Below are positions 11,535 through 21,797 of a DNA stretch of 64,000 nucleotides, one piece after another. The notes under the pieces are model-generated. The model was not told the DNA's origin. It worked only from the letters and a program-made list of their open reading frames with translations, and did not search any database. The first letter of the stretch is position 1, and each line of letters opens with the position of its first letter. The stretch covers positions 212,354,035 through 212,418,034 of the forward strand of contig OY992539.1 in NCBI GenBank assembly GCA_963921195.1, in the 5' to 3' direction. This stretch comes from Pegoplata infirma (Eukaryota; Arthropoda; Insecta; Diptera; Anthomyiidae). Both the position numbers and the translations under genes were made by a program.

Positions 11535-12450
11535 AGGGTTAGGGTGTCTCGGCTTATCGGCCATATCAGTGTTTAAAAATCACTGTTGCCAAGTTGGAGG
11601 TTTTCCCGCTAAATCTAGCGCTTTTTGTTTGGATTTAGCGGGGGAAAATTGGTTTTAGCGGGAATGGTGCGTTAGCGGGAAAATCTAGCGCTTTTTGTTT
11701 GGATTTAGTGGGAAAAATTTAGAGGTTTTTTTCCAATTTTTCTTTTTTTTTCAATCGAAATCGCCAAGTTTTCGAATTTTAGGGATTTTTTTGTAACTTA
11801 TTGTTAGCTGGAAAATTTTATATTTTCCCGCTAAATTTTTTCGGCGGTTTCTTGCGTGTTTTTAGTGAAAATTCAATTTTTGTAGAAAAAAAAATTTGGA
11901 GGTTTTTTCTTAAATTTTTCTTTTTTGTCAATCAAAAATGCCAAGTTTTTCAGTTTTCAGCGCTTTTTTTCGTAATTTAGCGGGAGAATTTTAAATTTTT
12001 CCCGCTAAATTTATTTTTGGCGGTTTCTAGCGCTTTTTTTTGTGAAATTTAGAGGTTTTTGGTTAAAAATAGTTGGCAACAGTGTTAAAAATGCCGTTGG
12101 CGCCTAATAAAACAAAATGGACCTACGGAAAAATTCCGATATTTCGCAAACCAACAAGAATATTGTCAAGAGAGAAAACACTGGTCGACTTAAATTTAAA
12201 AAAGATAATTTCGTATTCATATAAATATCGTAGGTCTATATCTTCACGAAAATACTCCCAAAATGTACATGTTTTCGCAAAAAAAATATTTATTGAAGGT
12301 GAATTTTTTGATTCTTATTAAAAAAACCTTACTTCTCATATGGATACATCATATAGTTTCTAAGAAAGAAATGGCTGTAAAATCCAAAAAACTATGTTTT
12401 CGCCCATTTTCGACCTCCTAAATCCCCGATAAGCCGAAGCATCCCAACAT
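11535..12450. mobile_element. TIR element hosting a hAT MITE
   Basis: Near the left end GGTGTCTCGGCTTATCGG and near the right end CCGATAAGCCGAAGCATCC are imperfect inverted copies. After removing the inner hAT MITE the element is about 400 bp and non-coding. I could not define its exact ends or target duplication. Confidence 0.45.
11581..12084. mobile_element. hAT-type MITE (TIR CACTGTTGCCAA)
   Basis: The ends CACTGTTGCCAA and TTGGCAACAGTG are inverted and flanked by the exact 8-bp duplication TTAAAAAT (11573-11580, 12085-12092). The 504-bp interior repeats CCCGCTAAAT and TAGCGCTTTTT words and encodes nothing recognisable. Confidence 0.88.
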
Positions 12451-12944
12451 TAAAATTTTCACTTTTATATATATTTTATGTTTCATGAAATTCGGTTCAT
12501 AAGGGTTGAAATACTTTCCCTGTAAGAAAAATTCGCAAATTAATTCTATAGAAAAATTGAAAATTTTTCTCCTATCGAAAAATACCCAAATTTTTTCTAT
12601 TGAAAAATTCACAAATTTTTCTTTTACAAAAATTCTAATATTTTTTCTAAAAACACCCTTGCGAAATAATGTACGAGACAAAAAAAGTTGAAAGCAAGTA
12701 TGAAGTGAGGTTGAAATTGCTAGAAATAGAATTGTAGTGTTGGAAACTGTCAAAATTTATTCTGTAGGAACTATAAATATTCACATATATAAAAAACCAT
12801 TTCCATTAACAAGTCAAACCGACATTTAAAATTCTACTGATGATAACACTAACAGGAGTGTTTGAAACTGGTATGGGAATACCAGAAATGTTTATAATTT
12901 TTAGAAATTCAGTTTTTCTTTTGCATTTTTTAACTTGAACCCAC
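12451..12944. other. AT-rich DNA with SatA-like decay
   Basis: Contains irregular CTATAGAAAAATTC/AAATTTTTC words around 12540-12660, resembling scattered SatA half-units but without a regular step. Frames of 61 and 111 codons across it are antisense pairs of the same low-complexity sequence. Confidence 0.4.
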
Positions 12945-13190
12945 CAGGAAAATTTTTTTGGAACAAATTCCTGGTTCAATAGATTCTTAAATATATTCTA
13001 CGGTAATCACAACAAAATTTTCTATGTAAAATTATTTTTTAAAAAAACTACTTACTCTAAAAAACGATTGCTTCCGGGACAATTTCAAACAAAAATCATT
13101 GATTCTGGAATGTTAAGTTGAACCGGTTGCAGGGTAGTTTGATGCGTTCTGGAACCGATTATTTGGAACAGAAAATTTAGCTGGGCATGT
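12945..13190 (-). mobile_element. MITE copy (ends CCCAGCAAAATTTT / AAATTTTCCTGGG type)
   Basis: This ~240-bp stretch is the approximate reverse complement of 33759-33999: both contain the tract around CCAGAATCAATGATTTTTG and the GTTCCAAAAAAATTTTCCTGG end. The paired ends look like TIRs; the target site is not clear. Confidence 0.55.
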
Positions 13191-13927
13191 AAATTTTTTA
13201 TATTTCGAGACTTTTTTAGCATAGACAAATTCTAACATTCCGAAAAAATTTTCCTTTAGAAAGATTGTAAGATTCTAAGACATTTTTCATTAAAGAATTT
13301 CTTTAAGAAATATCTCTTTAAGGAAAAAATCATTATGAGATTTGTTCTTTAGAAAAATTCCCAAATTATTCTTATAGAAAAATTCTCATTTTTTTTAAAA
13401 AAAATTCTCAAATCTTACTATAGAAAAATGTTCAAATTTTTAATGTAGAAAAATTCTAACATTTAAAATTTTTTTTTTTTAGAAAAATTTTGAGATTCTT
13501 AAACATTTTTTATTGAAAAAAAAAAACTTTCAGATTATTTTTTTTTTTTTATTTTTTGCTTTTTTTTCTTTCGAATTCGGCTTGGGGGATTTCCTTCCCC
13601 CACGTGGATCCGCGCCTGACTTACATGCGAATATAAAACTTAATGTTTTGCCGCTAACGATTGTCAATTTGCTAAATACTCTTGACAGTGGAATTTGATA
13701 AATTTCGAAACACTTGCACAGAAAATAATATCGTATATTTCGATTTAATTAAAATTTTAATTGTTTTTTAATTTAATATCAATTAAATTTTTAATTAATA
13801 TAAATAATTGTTTAATCAAATTTTTAACTTTTTTTTAATTTAACATTTTAATTGTTCTTTTAATTTAATATTAATTAAATGTTTAATTAATATAATTAAT
13901 TGTTTAATTAAATTTTTAGCTTTACTT
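13191..13927. other. AT-rich DNA, SatB-like words, TTAATTAAAT-rich tract
   Basis: 13200-13510 has degenerate AAAAATTCTCA and GATTCTAAGACATTTTT words resembling SatB units. 13735-13925 is a near-simple AATTAAATTTTTAATTAATAT tract. No gene seen. Confidence 0.4.
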
Positions 13928-15043
13928 ATTATACCCTCAAACCACAGTATGGGGGTATACCCACTTTGTCATTCCGTGTGTAACGCTTCGAAATATAGGT
14001 CTAGGACCCCATAAAGTATATGTATTATTGATCTATGATCGATTCTAAGACTTTTCTAGAATGTACGTACACTTAAAATAATTCTACAGTAAAAGGTTTA
14101 GTAAAAAAAAAAAAATTAGAAAATTGTACCAAAATCTACTAATAAGTAACTAATTTTAGTATCTTCAAAGTACTAAAATTATTAATTTTTACTGGTATCG
14201 AATAATTTTAATTAAAAATTTTAGTATTGGTTACCAATTTCTGCACTAGGTCCTTTTGGACTAAAATTTAGTTAAATTTTTAGTATTGAATACCCACGTT
14301 TTTTTGTGTGTATGTCCGTCCGTCTGTATAAGACATGATGCAGTCCAAAATAAAAGAGATAGACTCGTTAAGTTTGGCTGAAATATGTGTTTTGGTCCTA
14401 GGCAGTTTAAGTTCGTAGTTGGGCAAAATCGGACCAGGAGGAAAAAAGAAGAACTTAGCTAACTCTGAAGAACTTAACTAACCTCTGAAAAACGTCATAT
14501 TTTCTCAGGTTTTTTTGTATTTTTGTAAAGCAAATGAAAAAATTTGATACCAGGAAAAGTTCAAGGTCCTGCACTTGGACTTGGGAAATAAAATAAAAAT
14601 TTTTTTGCCCGTCCCCCTTTTGTGGGCGTGGATTTTAAAAATGTTTTTAAGTAATGATAAAATTGTATTACTTAAGCACAAAAAGCAAAATAAATCAATT
14701 TTTAAACATTTATCGCATTGGTTTATGTGTCCCCCAATGACCCCTTTTGACCCCCCCCAAAAAAAACGCCCCTGCAATTTGTTTATACCCTCCACTCTAG
14801 TGATAGAGGGTATATATAAGTTTGTCATTACGTTTGTAACACCTCGAAATATTGGTCTAGGACCCCATAAAGTATATATATTCATGATCCTCGATCGATT
14901 TTAAGACGATCTAGCGATGTCCGCCCGTCCGTCCGTCTGTCAGTCTGTTGAAAACACGCTAACTTTTGAAAGACTTCACGGAGGCTCCTGTGGTCCAGTG
15001 GTTCAAAAGTTATAAGCAAATGAGTGAATTTCGGCAAGGGTTT

Positions 15044-15381
15044 TGTTAAACGTTGATACACCTTTTATGAGTTTTTAATAATTAAACTTTATTTATTTTA
15101 TTATTCTATAATCTACCCTAACTTAAACTATCTTACTCACTAATACAAATATACTTTAAGAGAGCGTAACGTGTACATGTATTCTACGTACCGTGTGAAT
15201 ACTCGTAGTCAGCAGTTTACCTGACTAGGCCATGCAGTAATTGTGTGGACAATTACTGTGGGAAATTTTATGTAGACGTATAAAAGTCTAAAGACGTATC
15301 AAATGTCGTCTAGGCAGAATTCACATAAAAACGTTGGTACGTGGAGTATGTAAATAATAACCGAACATTATACACGCTACA
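15044..15381 (-). repeat. 3' LTR
   Basis: A 338-bp LTR, TGTT...TACA on the plus strand (TGTA...AACA in element orientation). It has a TATA-like TTTTATACG and AATAAA polyadenylation signals in the AATAAAATAAATAAAG tract toward its 3' end. Apparently identical to the 5' LTR except at 15312. Confidence 0.93.
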
Positions 15382-15391
15382 CCTCCCTTTT
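15382..15391 (-). promoter_or_regulatory. Polypurine tract
   Basis: In element orientation AAAAGGGAGG directly abuts the 3' LTR, as expected for the plus-strand primer of reverse transcription. Confidence 0.85.
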
Positions 15392-15637
15392 ACAAAAGAA
15401 TGAATTTATATTTAATAAATTTATTCTATGTTCTATCTTAATTGTTCAATATATTTATCATAACTTTTATTTTTATTTTATTTTGTAATTTTATTAGCAT
15501 TTTTAAATTAATAATCTTTTCGTCTTACTCTGTCTAGATGTACCGTCATTGTCTTGTCGTTAGCGTCCTTTATAGTACAGTTATTTTTATCATCTAAATT
15601 TATTACCTTATATGGGCCCTTATACAGACTATCTAAT

Positions 15638-18600
15638 TTATGTCCTACATTTTTTTAAATATACTAGATCATTAATGTTTATCCCTATGCTATTCTTATT
15701 CCTATCGTATAGTTTTTTCATTTTCATCTTGCTACTCTCGATGAGTTCTTTAGCTCTCTTGTGGGCTACCTGTAATCTAAATTTGATTTCCTTATCGTAT
15801 GCGTCCAAGTTATATATTGGATCTATTTCCGCATTAGAAAGAAAGTCGTATAGATCAGGTATTTTACCGAACACCAACTCGTATGGGCAATAATCATGCA
15901 CCAATGATGGAGTTGTGTTGTAACAAAATGTAAAATATTTCAACCATTCGTCCCAATCAGTTTTATCGACTGATATGTATGAACGAATGTATTCATTAAA
16001 TGTTCTGTGGCTCCTTTCCACAGTTCCGAGAGTTTGATGATGATAAGCTGTTGAAGTAATATTTTCTATCTTCAGTAGCTTACATACTTCATCAAAAATT
16101 TGATTTTTATACTCCGTGCCCATATCTGTAACTATTCTCCGCATGGGTCCGTATATGAGTATACAGTGGTCAAATATTGCTTTTGCAATTACCTTCGCAC
16201 TTTTGTCAATGACAGGTATAGAGATTAAATACTTCGTCAGGTCACAAATAATTGTGACAGCATACACATTGCCATTTTCCGATTTAGGTAACGGTCCAAT
16301 GGTATCTATTTGTACAATCTCAAACGCATTGATAGGAGTTGGAGTTTTAATCATTTCCTCCTTTGTGTTCATAAATGTCTTGTTTGTTTGACATTTAGTA
16401 CATGACTTAACGTATTTGGTGACGTCTTTTGTCATGTTTTTCCAAGAATACTTTTTTCGTATCTTGTTTAATGTACGAGTTATCCCTGGATGGCCACCCC
16501 AGATTGGATCATCGTGATATTTTCGTATAATTGATTCCTTATCGTTATTATCTGTAATCTTTGTTATTCTGGGCGTCAGTTCAATTTTTACTCTCTTGAG
16601 AATTTCATTTCCCTTTTTCTTATATTCAGTGATCCGTATTCTTTCGAATATATCGTCATTTAATGACTGCTGCAGCTTTTCCATATTGTTATCAACTGCT
16701 AATTTTTCAAGCATTGGAAATAATTGAATTAAGTCAATTTTTCCATTATTGATAAGTTTATCTATTTTAATTTTGATCACTTTATTTTCATTATTTTTAT
16801 AGTCGACTTTAATTTTCTGTAAATATATATATTCGCCATTTATCGTTAGTTTGGCACTTTGTTTACTTCTTCTTGCACTGAACGCCTCATATATTTTTAA
16901 ATCTTCTTTTATTTTTTCTTTATTTGTTGAGTTTGACTCTTTCTCATTGTTAGCTTTCTTACTCTGCTGTCTTGTTGTAACTTTAAATACTTTATCAGCT
17001 TGTCCCTTTATTTTCTTGATTTCTTCGAAATCTATTCTTGACAAAGCATCAGCAGTATGGTTATCTTTACCCCTCAAGTACTCTACGGTAAAATCATACT
17101 CCTCTAAATCTAATCGAATTCGCGTCAACTTGGACGACGGATTTTTCATAGCAAACAAATATGATAATGGTCGATGATCCGTTTTGACCAGGAATTTTGT
17201 ACCATAAATATATGGTCTGAAATATTTAATGGCCCAATGAATGGCCGCTAATTCCTGTTCGATTGTAGATTTATTGCTTTCGCCTCTGGTAAAAGACCGT
17301 GAGGCGTATGCAATAGGTAGTTGTAATCCATCGTACTCTTGGCTTAGTACGGCACCGCATGCATATTTGCTAGCATCGGTTGTAATACAGAATTGTCTGT
17401 CAAAATCTGGATATTGTAAAATTTCTGGACTCATTAATGAATCCTTCAAGTATCTGAAAGCTTTTTCACACTCTTCGGTCCACTCGAATTTTGCATTCTT
17501 TTTACATAGCCTCGTTAATAGTCGAGAATGTTCCGCAAAATTGGAAACAAAACGTCTATAGTAATTACAAAAAGCTACAAACCGTTTAGTTTCGTCGGCA
17601 TTTTTAGGTACAGGATAGTCTTGAATTATCTTGAATTTGCTATCATCTGGAAGTATGCCTTTATCTGTACACTTGTGTCCTAAATAGGTCACCTCGTGAC
17701 TGAAAAATGAACACTTTCCTGGATGAAGTTTTAGATTATATTTTCGGCACGTCTCGAATACATCTGTTAAATTCTTCAACATGTGATGTTCTGAACGACC
17801 CAATACAACTAAATCATCCATGTATAAAAATGCTTGGGCTGGTGAAAGTCCAGCAAATGCAATCGTCATCATTCTTTGGAATGAGTTTGGAGCTATTTTA
17901 AGTCCATATGGTAGACGATTGAAACGAAATGAACCTTTATCCGTTGAAAATGATGTTATATCTCTTGAATTTTCATCTAATTCAATTTGATGAAATCCGG
18001 ATGTTAAATCAAGGCAAGAGAAAAATCTAGCTTTACCCAATTGGTCAAGAATATCATCTATTCTTGGTAATGGAAATTTATCCGCAATTAATTTTTTGTT
18101 GATACCTCTGTAATCTACTACTAATCGCCATCTTTTCTCAGTATTTCCCGGTAAGGATTTCTTTGGTACCAATAGAATAGGACTATTGTACTCAGAAGCT
18201 GAAGGTTCTATTATATCATCGTTTATCAATTTGTCAACCTGTTTGGTAATTTCCTCTTTATGTGTGTGAGGTATTCTGTAATTCTTAATGTACGTAGGTT
18301 CACTATCCTTTAGCCGTAGTTTTTGTTTATAAAAATTATTGACAGATATTTTCTCAGTTTCTAGCGCGAAAACATCAATGTACTTTTTGCATATTTCTTC
18401 TAGTTCCGGCCTGACAAAAGCTGGAAATTTTCTGGACAGTATTTGCAATTTAGCCTTGTCATTCTGTTCCTCAACTGGAACTATTGTATCATAGTCGTTT
18501 AGACTTTCAGTTTTTATATGAACATTCGGTATAATTATATTATCGGATGTGGTATTTATCACCCTTACGAAAGGTTGTACGGTATTCACAATTGTATTTG

Positions 18601-19123
18601 TAATGAATATCCCATTTTGAAGTTCTTGGTTTGGGATTAACACTTCTTTTTCCGAACTCTGAATGTTTATCGTTCTAATTACCTCTGATCTTGCAGGTAT
18701 TGATATTGAATTAATACTAGGTGAATTGATCATTGGAATAGAAATTTTTTCAGGATAGTCATTTGGTCTTAAAATTAAACAATCTTGACTCTCTTGATAG
18801 TCCAGTACACAATTGTAATTTCTAAAGAAATCGAGACCGAGTATTCCATCAGATGGAATAGGAAAATCACCTTTCACCACATGAAATTCATGTTCTATTA
18901 ATAGACCATTAAATTTTAATTTCGTTCTGACTTTTCCAAGTGTATATGTTATACCTTGACCTATGCCGTGCAGGCTTGTTGTTATATCTGTATTTATTGA
19001 AGTATCATTTATTTGCCCATTTTTTATTACTGAGATATCCGCGCCAGTATCAATCAAAAATACTAATTTTCCATTATTTAATGTTGTATTTAGGGAGATG
19101 TATGATGTTAAATTCAAATTCAT
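15638..19123 (-). CDS. pol: Pol polyprotein (PR-RT-RNase H-IN) of the LTR element, frame-broken near its end
   Basis: A polyprotein of 1,161 codons that copies the element's RNA into DNA and integrates it. Visible landmarks: aspartic protease LIDTGAD at residues 23-29; reverse transcriptase from about 280 with YMDD near 434; RNase H TTDASKYACG near 579 and TDHRPLSYL further on; the integrase HHCC finger from about 870 (H..H) to about 905 (CTKCQ); the DDE core with D near 940 (QIDTIGPLP), D near 1000 (TDMGTEY) and E near 1036 (GTVERSH). The frame stops at 15638 after LVYLKK. A 7-base homopolymer at 15650-15656 shifts the frame just before a GPY/F-type integrase tail, which is readable in the adjacent frame down to a stop at 15508. 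With near-identical LTRs this may be a recent mutation or a homopolymer sequencing error. Pol lies in the -1 frame relative to gag; the ATG at 19123 may not be the true start if frameshifting is used. Confidence 0.93.
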   Translation of the reverse strand: MNLNLTSYISLNTTLNNGKLVFLIDTGADISVIKNGQINDTSINTDITTSLHGIGQGITYTLGKVRTKLKFNGLLIEHEFHVVKGDFPIPSDGILGLDFFRNYNCVLDYQESQDCLILRPNDYPEKISIPMINSPSINSISIPARSEVIRTINIQSSEKEVLIPNQELQNGIFITNTIVNTVQPFVRVINTTSDNIIIPNVHIKTESLNDYDTIVPVEEQNDKAKLQILSRKFPAFVRPELEEICKKYIDVFALETEKISVNNFYKQKLRLKDSEPTYIKNYRIPHTHKEEITKQVDKLINDDIIEPSASEYNSPILLVPKKSLPGNTEKRWRLVVDYRGINKKLIADKFPLPRIDDILDQLGKARFFSCLDLTSGFHQIELDENSRDITSFSTDKGSFRFNRLPYGLKIAPNSFQRMMTIAFAGLSPAQAFLYMDDLVVLGRSEHHMLKNLTDVFETCRKYNLKLHPGKCSFFSHEVTYLGHKCTDKGILPDDSKFKIIQDYPVPKNADETKRFVAFCNYYRRFVSNFAEHSRLLTRLCKKNAKFEWTEECEKAFRYLKDSLMSPEILQYPDFDRQFCITTDASKYACGAVLSQEYDGLQLPIAYASRSFTRGESNKSTIEQELAAIHWAIKYFRPYIYGTKFLVKTDHRPLSYLFAMKNPSSKLTRIRLDLEEYDFTVEYLRGKDNHTADALSRIDFEEIKKIKGQADKVFKVTTRQQSKKANNEKESNSTNKEKIKEDLKIYEAFSARRSKQSAKLTINGEYIYLQKIKVDYKNNENKVIKIKIDKLINNGKIDLIQLFPMLEKLAVDNNMEKLQQSLNDDIFERIRITEYKKKGNEILKRVKIELTPRITKITDNNDKESIIRKYHDDPIWGGHPGITRTLNKIRKKYSWKNMTKDVTKYVKSCTKCQTNKTFMNTKEEMIKTPTPINAFEIVQIDTIGPLPKSENGNVYAVTIICDLTKYLISIPVIDKSAKVIAKAIFDHCILIYGPMRRIVTDMGTEYKNQIFDEVCKLLKIENITSTAYHHQTLGTVERSHRTFNEYIRSYISVDKTDWDEWLKYFTFCYNTTPSLVHDYCPYELVFGKIPDLYDFLSNAEIDPIYNLDAYDKEIKFRLQVAHKRAKELIESSKMKMKKLYDRNKNSIGININDLVYLKKCRT

Positions 19124-19155
19124 ACTAAAAATTTTACCGCTTGTTCCATTTCCGT

Positions 19156-20277
19156 TTAATGAGTACTTGGGGATTGTATATTTTCCGTATTTTCATGTGT
19201 TATTCGGACGTTACGTCCTCTAATACTGTTATTATAACCATTATTGTTACGATTATTATAATTACTATTATAATTGTTATTTCGTTTATTTCCGCGGTTA
19301 CTATAATTTCGATTATAGTTACGACCATTGTCACGATTGTAACCACCACGACCGCGTCCACGGCCATAATTGTTGGATTTGTAATGAAATACATTGGAGC
19401 TCGAAGCGCCTGAGTCCGTACAGGAATTAACGAACTTTGAAACTGCATCGTTCATTGTCGCAAAATTCCCAGACTCCATTATGAGCTTTACTCTTTCATT
19501 TGACGCATTTTTCGTCATAGCCTTTACTGCGGCTTGGGTCGAGTATTTTTCTGCTGTTGTGTGTGGCAATCCATCAGCTATGTATGCGTTTGACAATGCT
19601 TTTGTCAAATCTTCGATCTCTGCTGTAAAAGCATTGGCTGATCGATTATTTTGCTTCACGTTCATTAGCTTAGCGGTGAGTACTTCAGTTGATTCACCTT
19701 TAATAGTTCCCTTTAGTTTGCTAATAACTTGCTGAATTGTAGTTTCAGTTGAAATTAATGTTCGTGAAGAACCTTTTAATTTTGTTTTTATCAAATTCAT
19801 TGCAATCTCTTCATGAGCTTCTTTTAGTGTATCCACCAATGTTAAAGCATCAAGAAATGATTGCAGATTTTCGGGTTTGCCATCGAAATCCGGAAGGATT
19901 CTCGAAGCTAGACCAAGGAATTCTGTAATAGTTTGTGGCATTTTAGCTTGCAATGCCGGTACTGGTCTTGGAAAAACGATTTGTTCGTGTAGTGACGAGG
20001 AAATCGGAATATCAATTCCCTTCTTAAGTGTCACTGCTAAGAATTTTTCTCTAATATCTAGGAAGAAAGCCTCAGCCACTATTTGGTGAGACTTAGTTAG
20101 TCTAGAATAGTTAACATTAAATAGAACCCTTATTTGTTCTAGTCTCTCTATGAGATTATTGACATGTTTGTCGACAGTTTCAGGCTTAGTGTCCCTGTCT
20201 ATATTCAAACATTTGTGGGACTTTAAAAATTCCTCTTTAATTGTCCTTGCCCTAAAAATAATTCGTTCCCATTCCAT
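19156..20277 (-). CDS. gag: Gag protein of the LTR element
   Basis: A 373-residue protein ending 33 bases before the pol ATG, giving the standard gag-pol order. The N-terminal two thirds are mostly alpha-helical in character, with a capsid-like stretch around residues 110-250. The C-terminus (about 300-365) is rich in Arg, Gly and Asn, with repeated RGRG and NYN motifs in place of CCHC zinc knuckles, and probably binds RNA by charge. Role (family knowledge): forms the particle in which reverse transcription takes place. The -1 frame stays open across the last ~37 bases of gag, so a gag-pol product by -1 frameshifting is possible, though I see no canonical slippery heptamer. Intact, with no internal stop. 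Confidence 0.88.
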   Translation of the reverse strand: MEWERIIFRARTIKEEFLKSHKCLNIDRDTKPETVDKHVNNLIERLEQIRVLFNVNYSRLTKSHQIVAEAFFLDIREKFLAVTLKKGIDIPISSSLHEQIVFPRPVPALQAKMPQTITEFLGLASRILPDFDGKPENLQSFLDALTLVDTLKEAHEEIAMNLIKTKLKGSSRTLISTETTIQQVISKLKGTIKGESTEVLTAKLMNVKQNNRSANAFTAEIEDLTKALSNAYIADGLPHTTAEKYSTQAAVKAMTKNASNERVKLIMESGNFATMNDAVSKFVNSCTDSGASSSNVFHYKSNNYGRGRGRGGYNRDNGRNYNRNYSNRGNKRNNNYNSNYNNRNNNGYNNSIRGRNVRITHENTENIQSPSTH

Positions 20278-20299
20278 TTATGGGACGATGTAGAAGGCA

Positions 20300-20480
20300 A
20301 AAAAAATTAGGTAAGGTTTGTTAACATGAGGTTAACAAAAAAAATTAAACTTTTTCCAGACCGTTTTAGGTAAGGTTTGTTAACATGAGGTTAACAAAAA
20401 AATTAAACTTTTTCCAGACCGTTTTAGGTAAGGTTTGTTAACATGAGGTTAACAAAAAAATTAAACTTTTTCCAGACCGT
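20300..20480. repeat. Three ~59-bp tandem repeats in the retroelement leader
   Basis: The motif GGTAAGGTTTGTTAACATG starts at 20310, 20369 and 20427, each copy running into a TTTTTCCAGACCGTTT end. They lie between the small leader ORF and gag; in element orientation the first copy contains the last codons of that ORF. Each copy contains GTTAACATGAGGTTAAC, an 8-bp-arm dyad. Confidence 0.9.
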
Positions 20481-20679
20481 TTGCAAATGATGCTGCTCGG
20501 ATATAATTCTTTCGCAGAGACCTCTTGTGTAATTGATACAGGGTCGTCATCAATTGCAAAGCCAAAATCACAATAATAATAATAAAGTAAATTATCGGGA
20601 ATTCAATTTCCACCCTTACTTCATTAATAACGTTGGCATTAGGATTCTCCACTTTAGATTCCTTGCCCCCCATATTCAA
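20461..20679 (-). CDS. Candidate small membrane ORF in the retroelement leader (72 codons)
   Basis: A 72-residue frame upstream of gag in the same orientation. The N-terminus is hydrophilic and rich in Asn and Glu. Residues around 29-47 form one strongly hydrophobic segment (a run of Ile/Val/Leu/Phe with IIIIV), followed by a basic stretch (HKRSLRK), as in a single-pass membrane protein. I recognise no family. Some 412/mdg1-type leaders are known to carry small ORFs, but I cannot confirm homology. It could be chance coding in AT-rich leader DNA; against that, its hydrophobic profile is clean and it sits at a fixed place before gag. Confidence 0.4.
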   Translation of the reverse strand: MNMGGKESKVENPNANVINEVRVEIEFPIIYFIIIIVILALQLMTTLYQLHKRSLRKNYIRAASFANGLEKV

Positions 20680-20680
20680 A

Positions 20681-20998
20681 AAGATTAAGAAATTATTTTA
20701 TTTTTAAGGTCGTGTTAAGCAATAAATAAAAAAAAATGGAATATATGCTATTTTCCTCCGCAATCCGTGTCCTCTGGAGCACCGATCTCAGAAGCAATAG
20801 CATATATCGGTTGTCACCAATTAACAACCGAACTGGTTATTCATTCTTTATTATTATACTACTGGAGGGACTCGTAAGTATCACAGTAGTTTATTATTTG
20901 TTAGTATTTGTACTGGAAAGATTACTAATGTTTCCAGTACATGTAATATGTTAGTTTTGCTTTTTTTTTTCATTTAAGTTCTAAGTTATTATTATTAT

Positions 20999-21038
<40 letters not shown>

Positions 21039-21784
21039 ATTTCAAATTTATAAAAAAATTAGCTTTGTTTTTCAATTTTATAAAAAAATTATTATTATAC
21101 ATTTTTTTTTTTTTTTTACATTGTTTTTTCTTTTTCATTTACATTACCATTTGTTGTTGCTGGCTGCTGCTGGTGCTGTTGTTGCTGCTGTAATTGTTGT
21201 TGTTGTACTTCCAGATGTTGTAGTTGTACTTGCAGATAAATTGGTCAATTGGTTTAGTTTCATTATTTAATGCACCCAAATGTTGTCATATTAAAGTTGA
21301 TGCGCCATAATTATCTTCTAAATTTGTGCAAAGTGGTTGTGTTTGTTGTTATAGCTATAGTCGTAACAGCATTTGTAGATGTTGTTGGGGTAGGTTTGTA
21401 GATGTTGTTGTTGATTCAAATTTGTTGTGTAGGTAAATTGATTATCCAAAACTTGCAAGGATTCTTTAACATAGCGTTATTGTTGTAATTCTTTTTATTT
21501 TTTTTTTTTTGTTTAATGTTGTATATTCATTTCTCTGGTTGTAATAGTCCCATATGTTGTTAGCGGGTTGTTGGGATAGCGGTTCTTCATGGTTTTCATT
21601 TTTTTTTTTTTTGATTGTTTTTATTTAATTAGGAATGTTTAAAAGAGTTCTATCCAATTTTGTTTTTTTTTTAACACCAACTATAATTAATTTTTTTTTT
21701 TTTTTTTTTAATATTTTTAATTAATTTTTCTGTTTATGCGGATTCAATTTTGTTTATTATCACAAAGTTTTTGTTTTATTGTTT
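20681..21784 (-). other. 5' leader of the LTR element, non-coding part
   Basis: Region between the primer-binding site and the small leader ORF. It contains a pure T run of about 30 bases near 21001-21032, other T runs, and GTTGTTGCTG-type triplet repeats at 21150-21250. No further coding frame is supported in element orientation. Confidence 0.6.
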
Positions 21785-21797
21785 GGCAAGATCGCCA
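21785..21797 (-). promoter_or_regulatory. tRNA primer-binding site
   Basis: Immediately inside the 5' LTR the minus strand reads TGGCGATCTTGCC, starting with the TGG complementary to a tRNA CCA end. It shares TGGCGA with the tRNA-Arg-type site remembered for mdg1/412, but the rest differs, so the primer tRNA is not identified. Confidence 0.7.

Noticed and set aside
12073..12753. Frames of 61-111 codons near 12.1-12.7 kb
   Set aside because: Two are antisense to each other, composition follows AT-rich repeats, and one starts inside a hAT MITE.
14505..14904. Overlapping 109- and 126-codon frames on both strands
   Set aside because: They cross the junction of two DINE copies; no domain and no codon signal.
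16116..20089. Plus-strand frames of 60-113 codons across gag and pol
   Set aside because: Complementary shadows of the retrotransposon genes.
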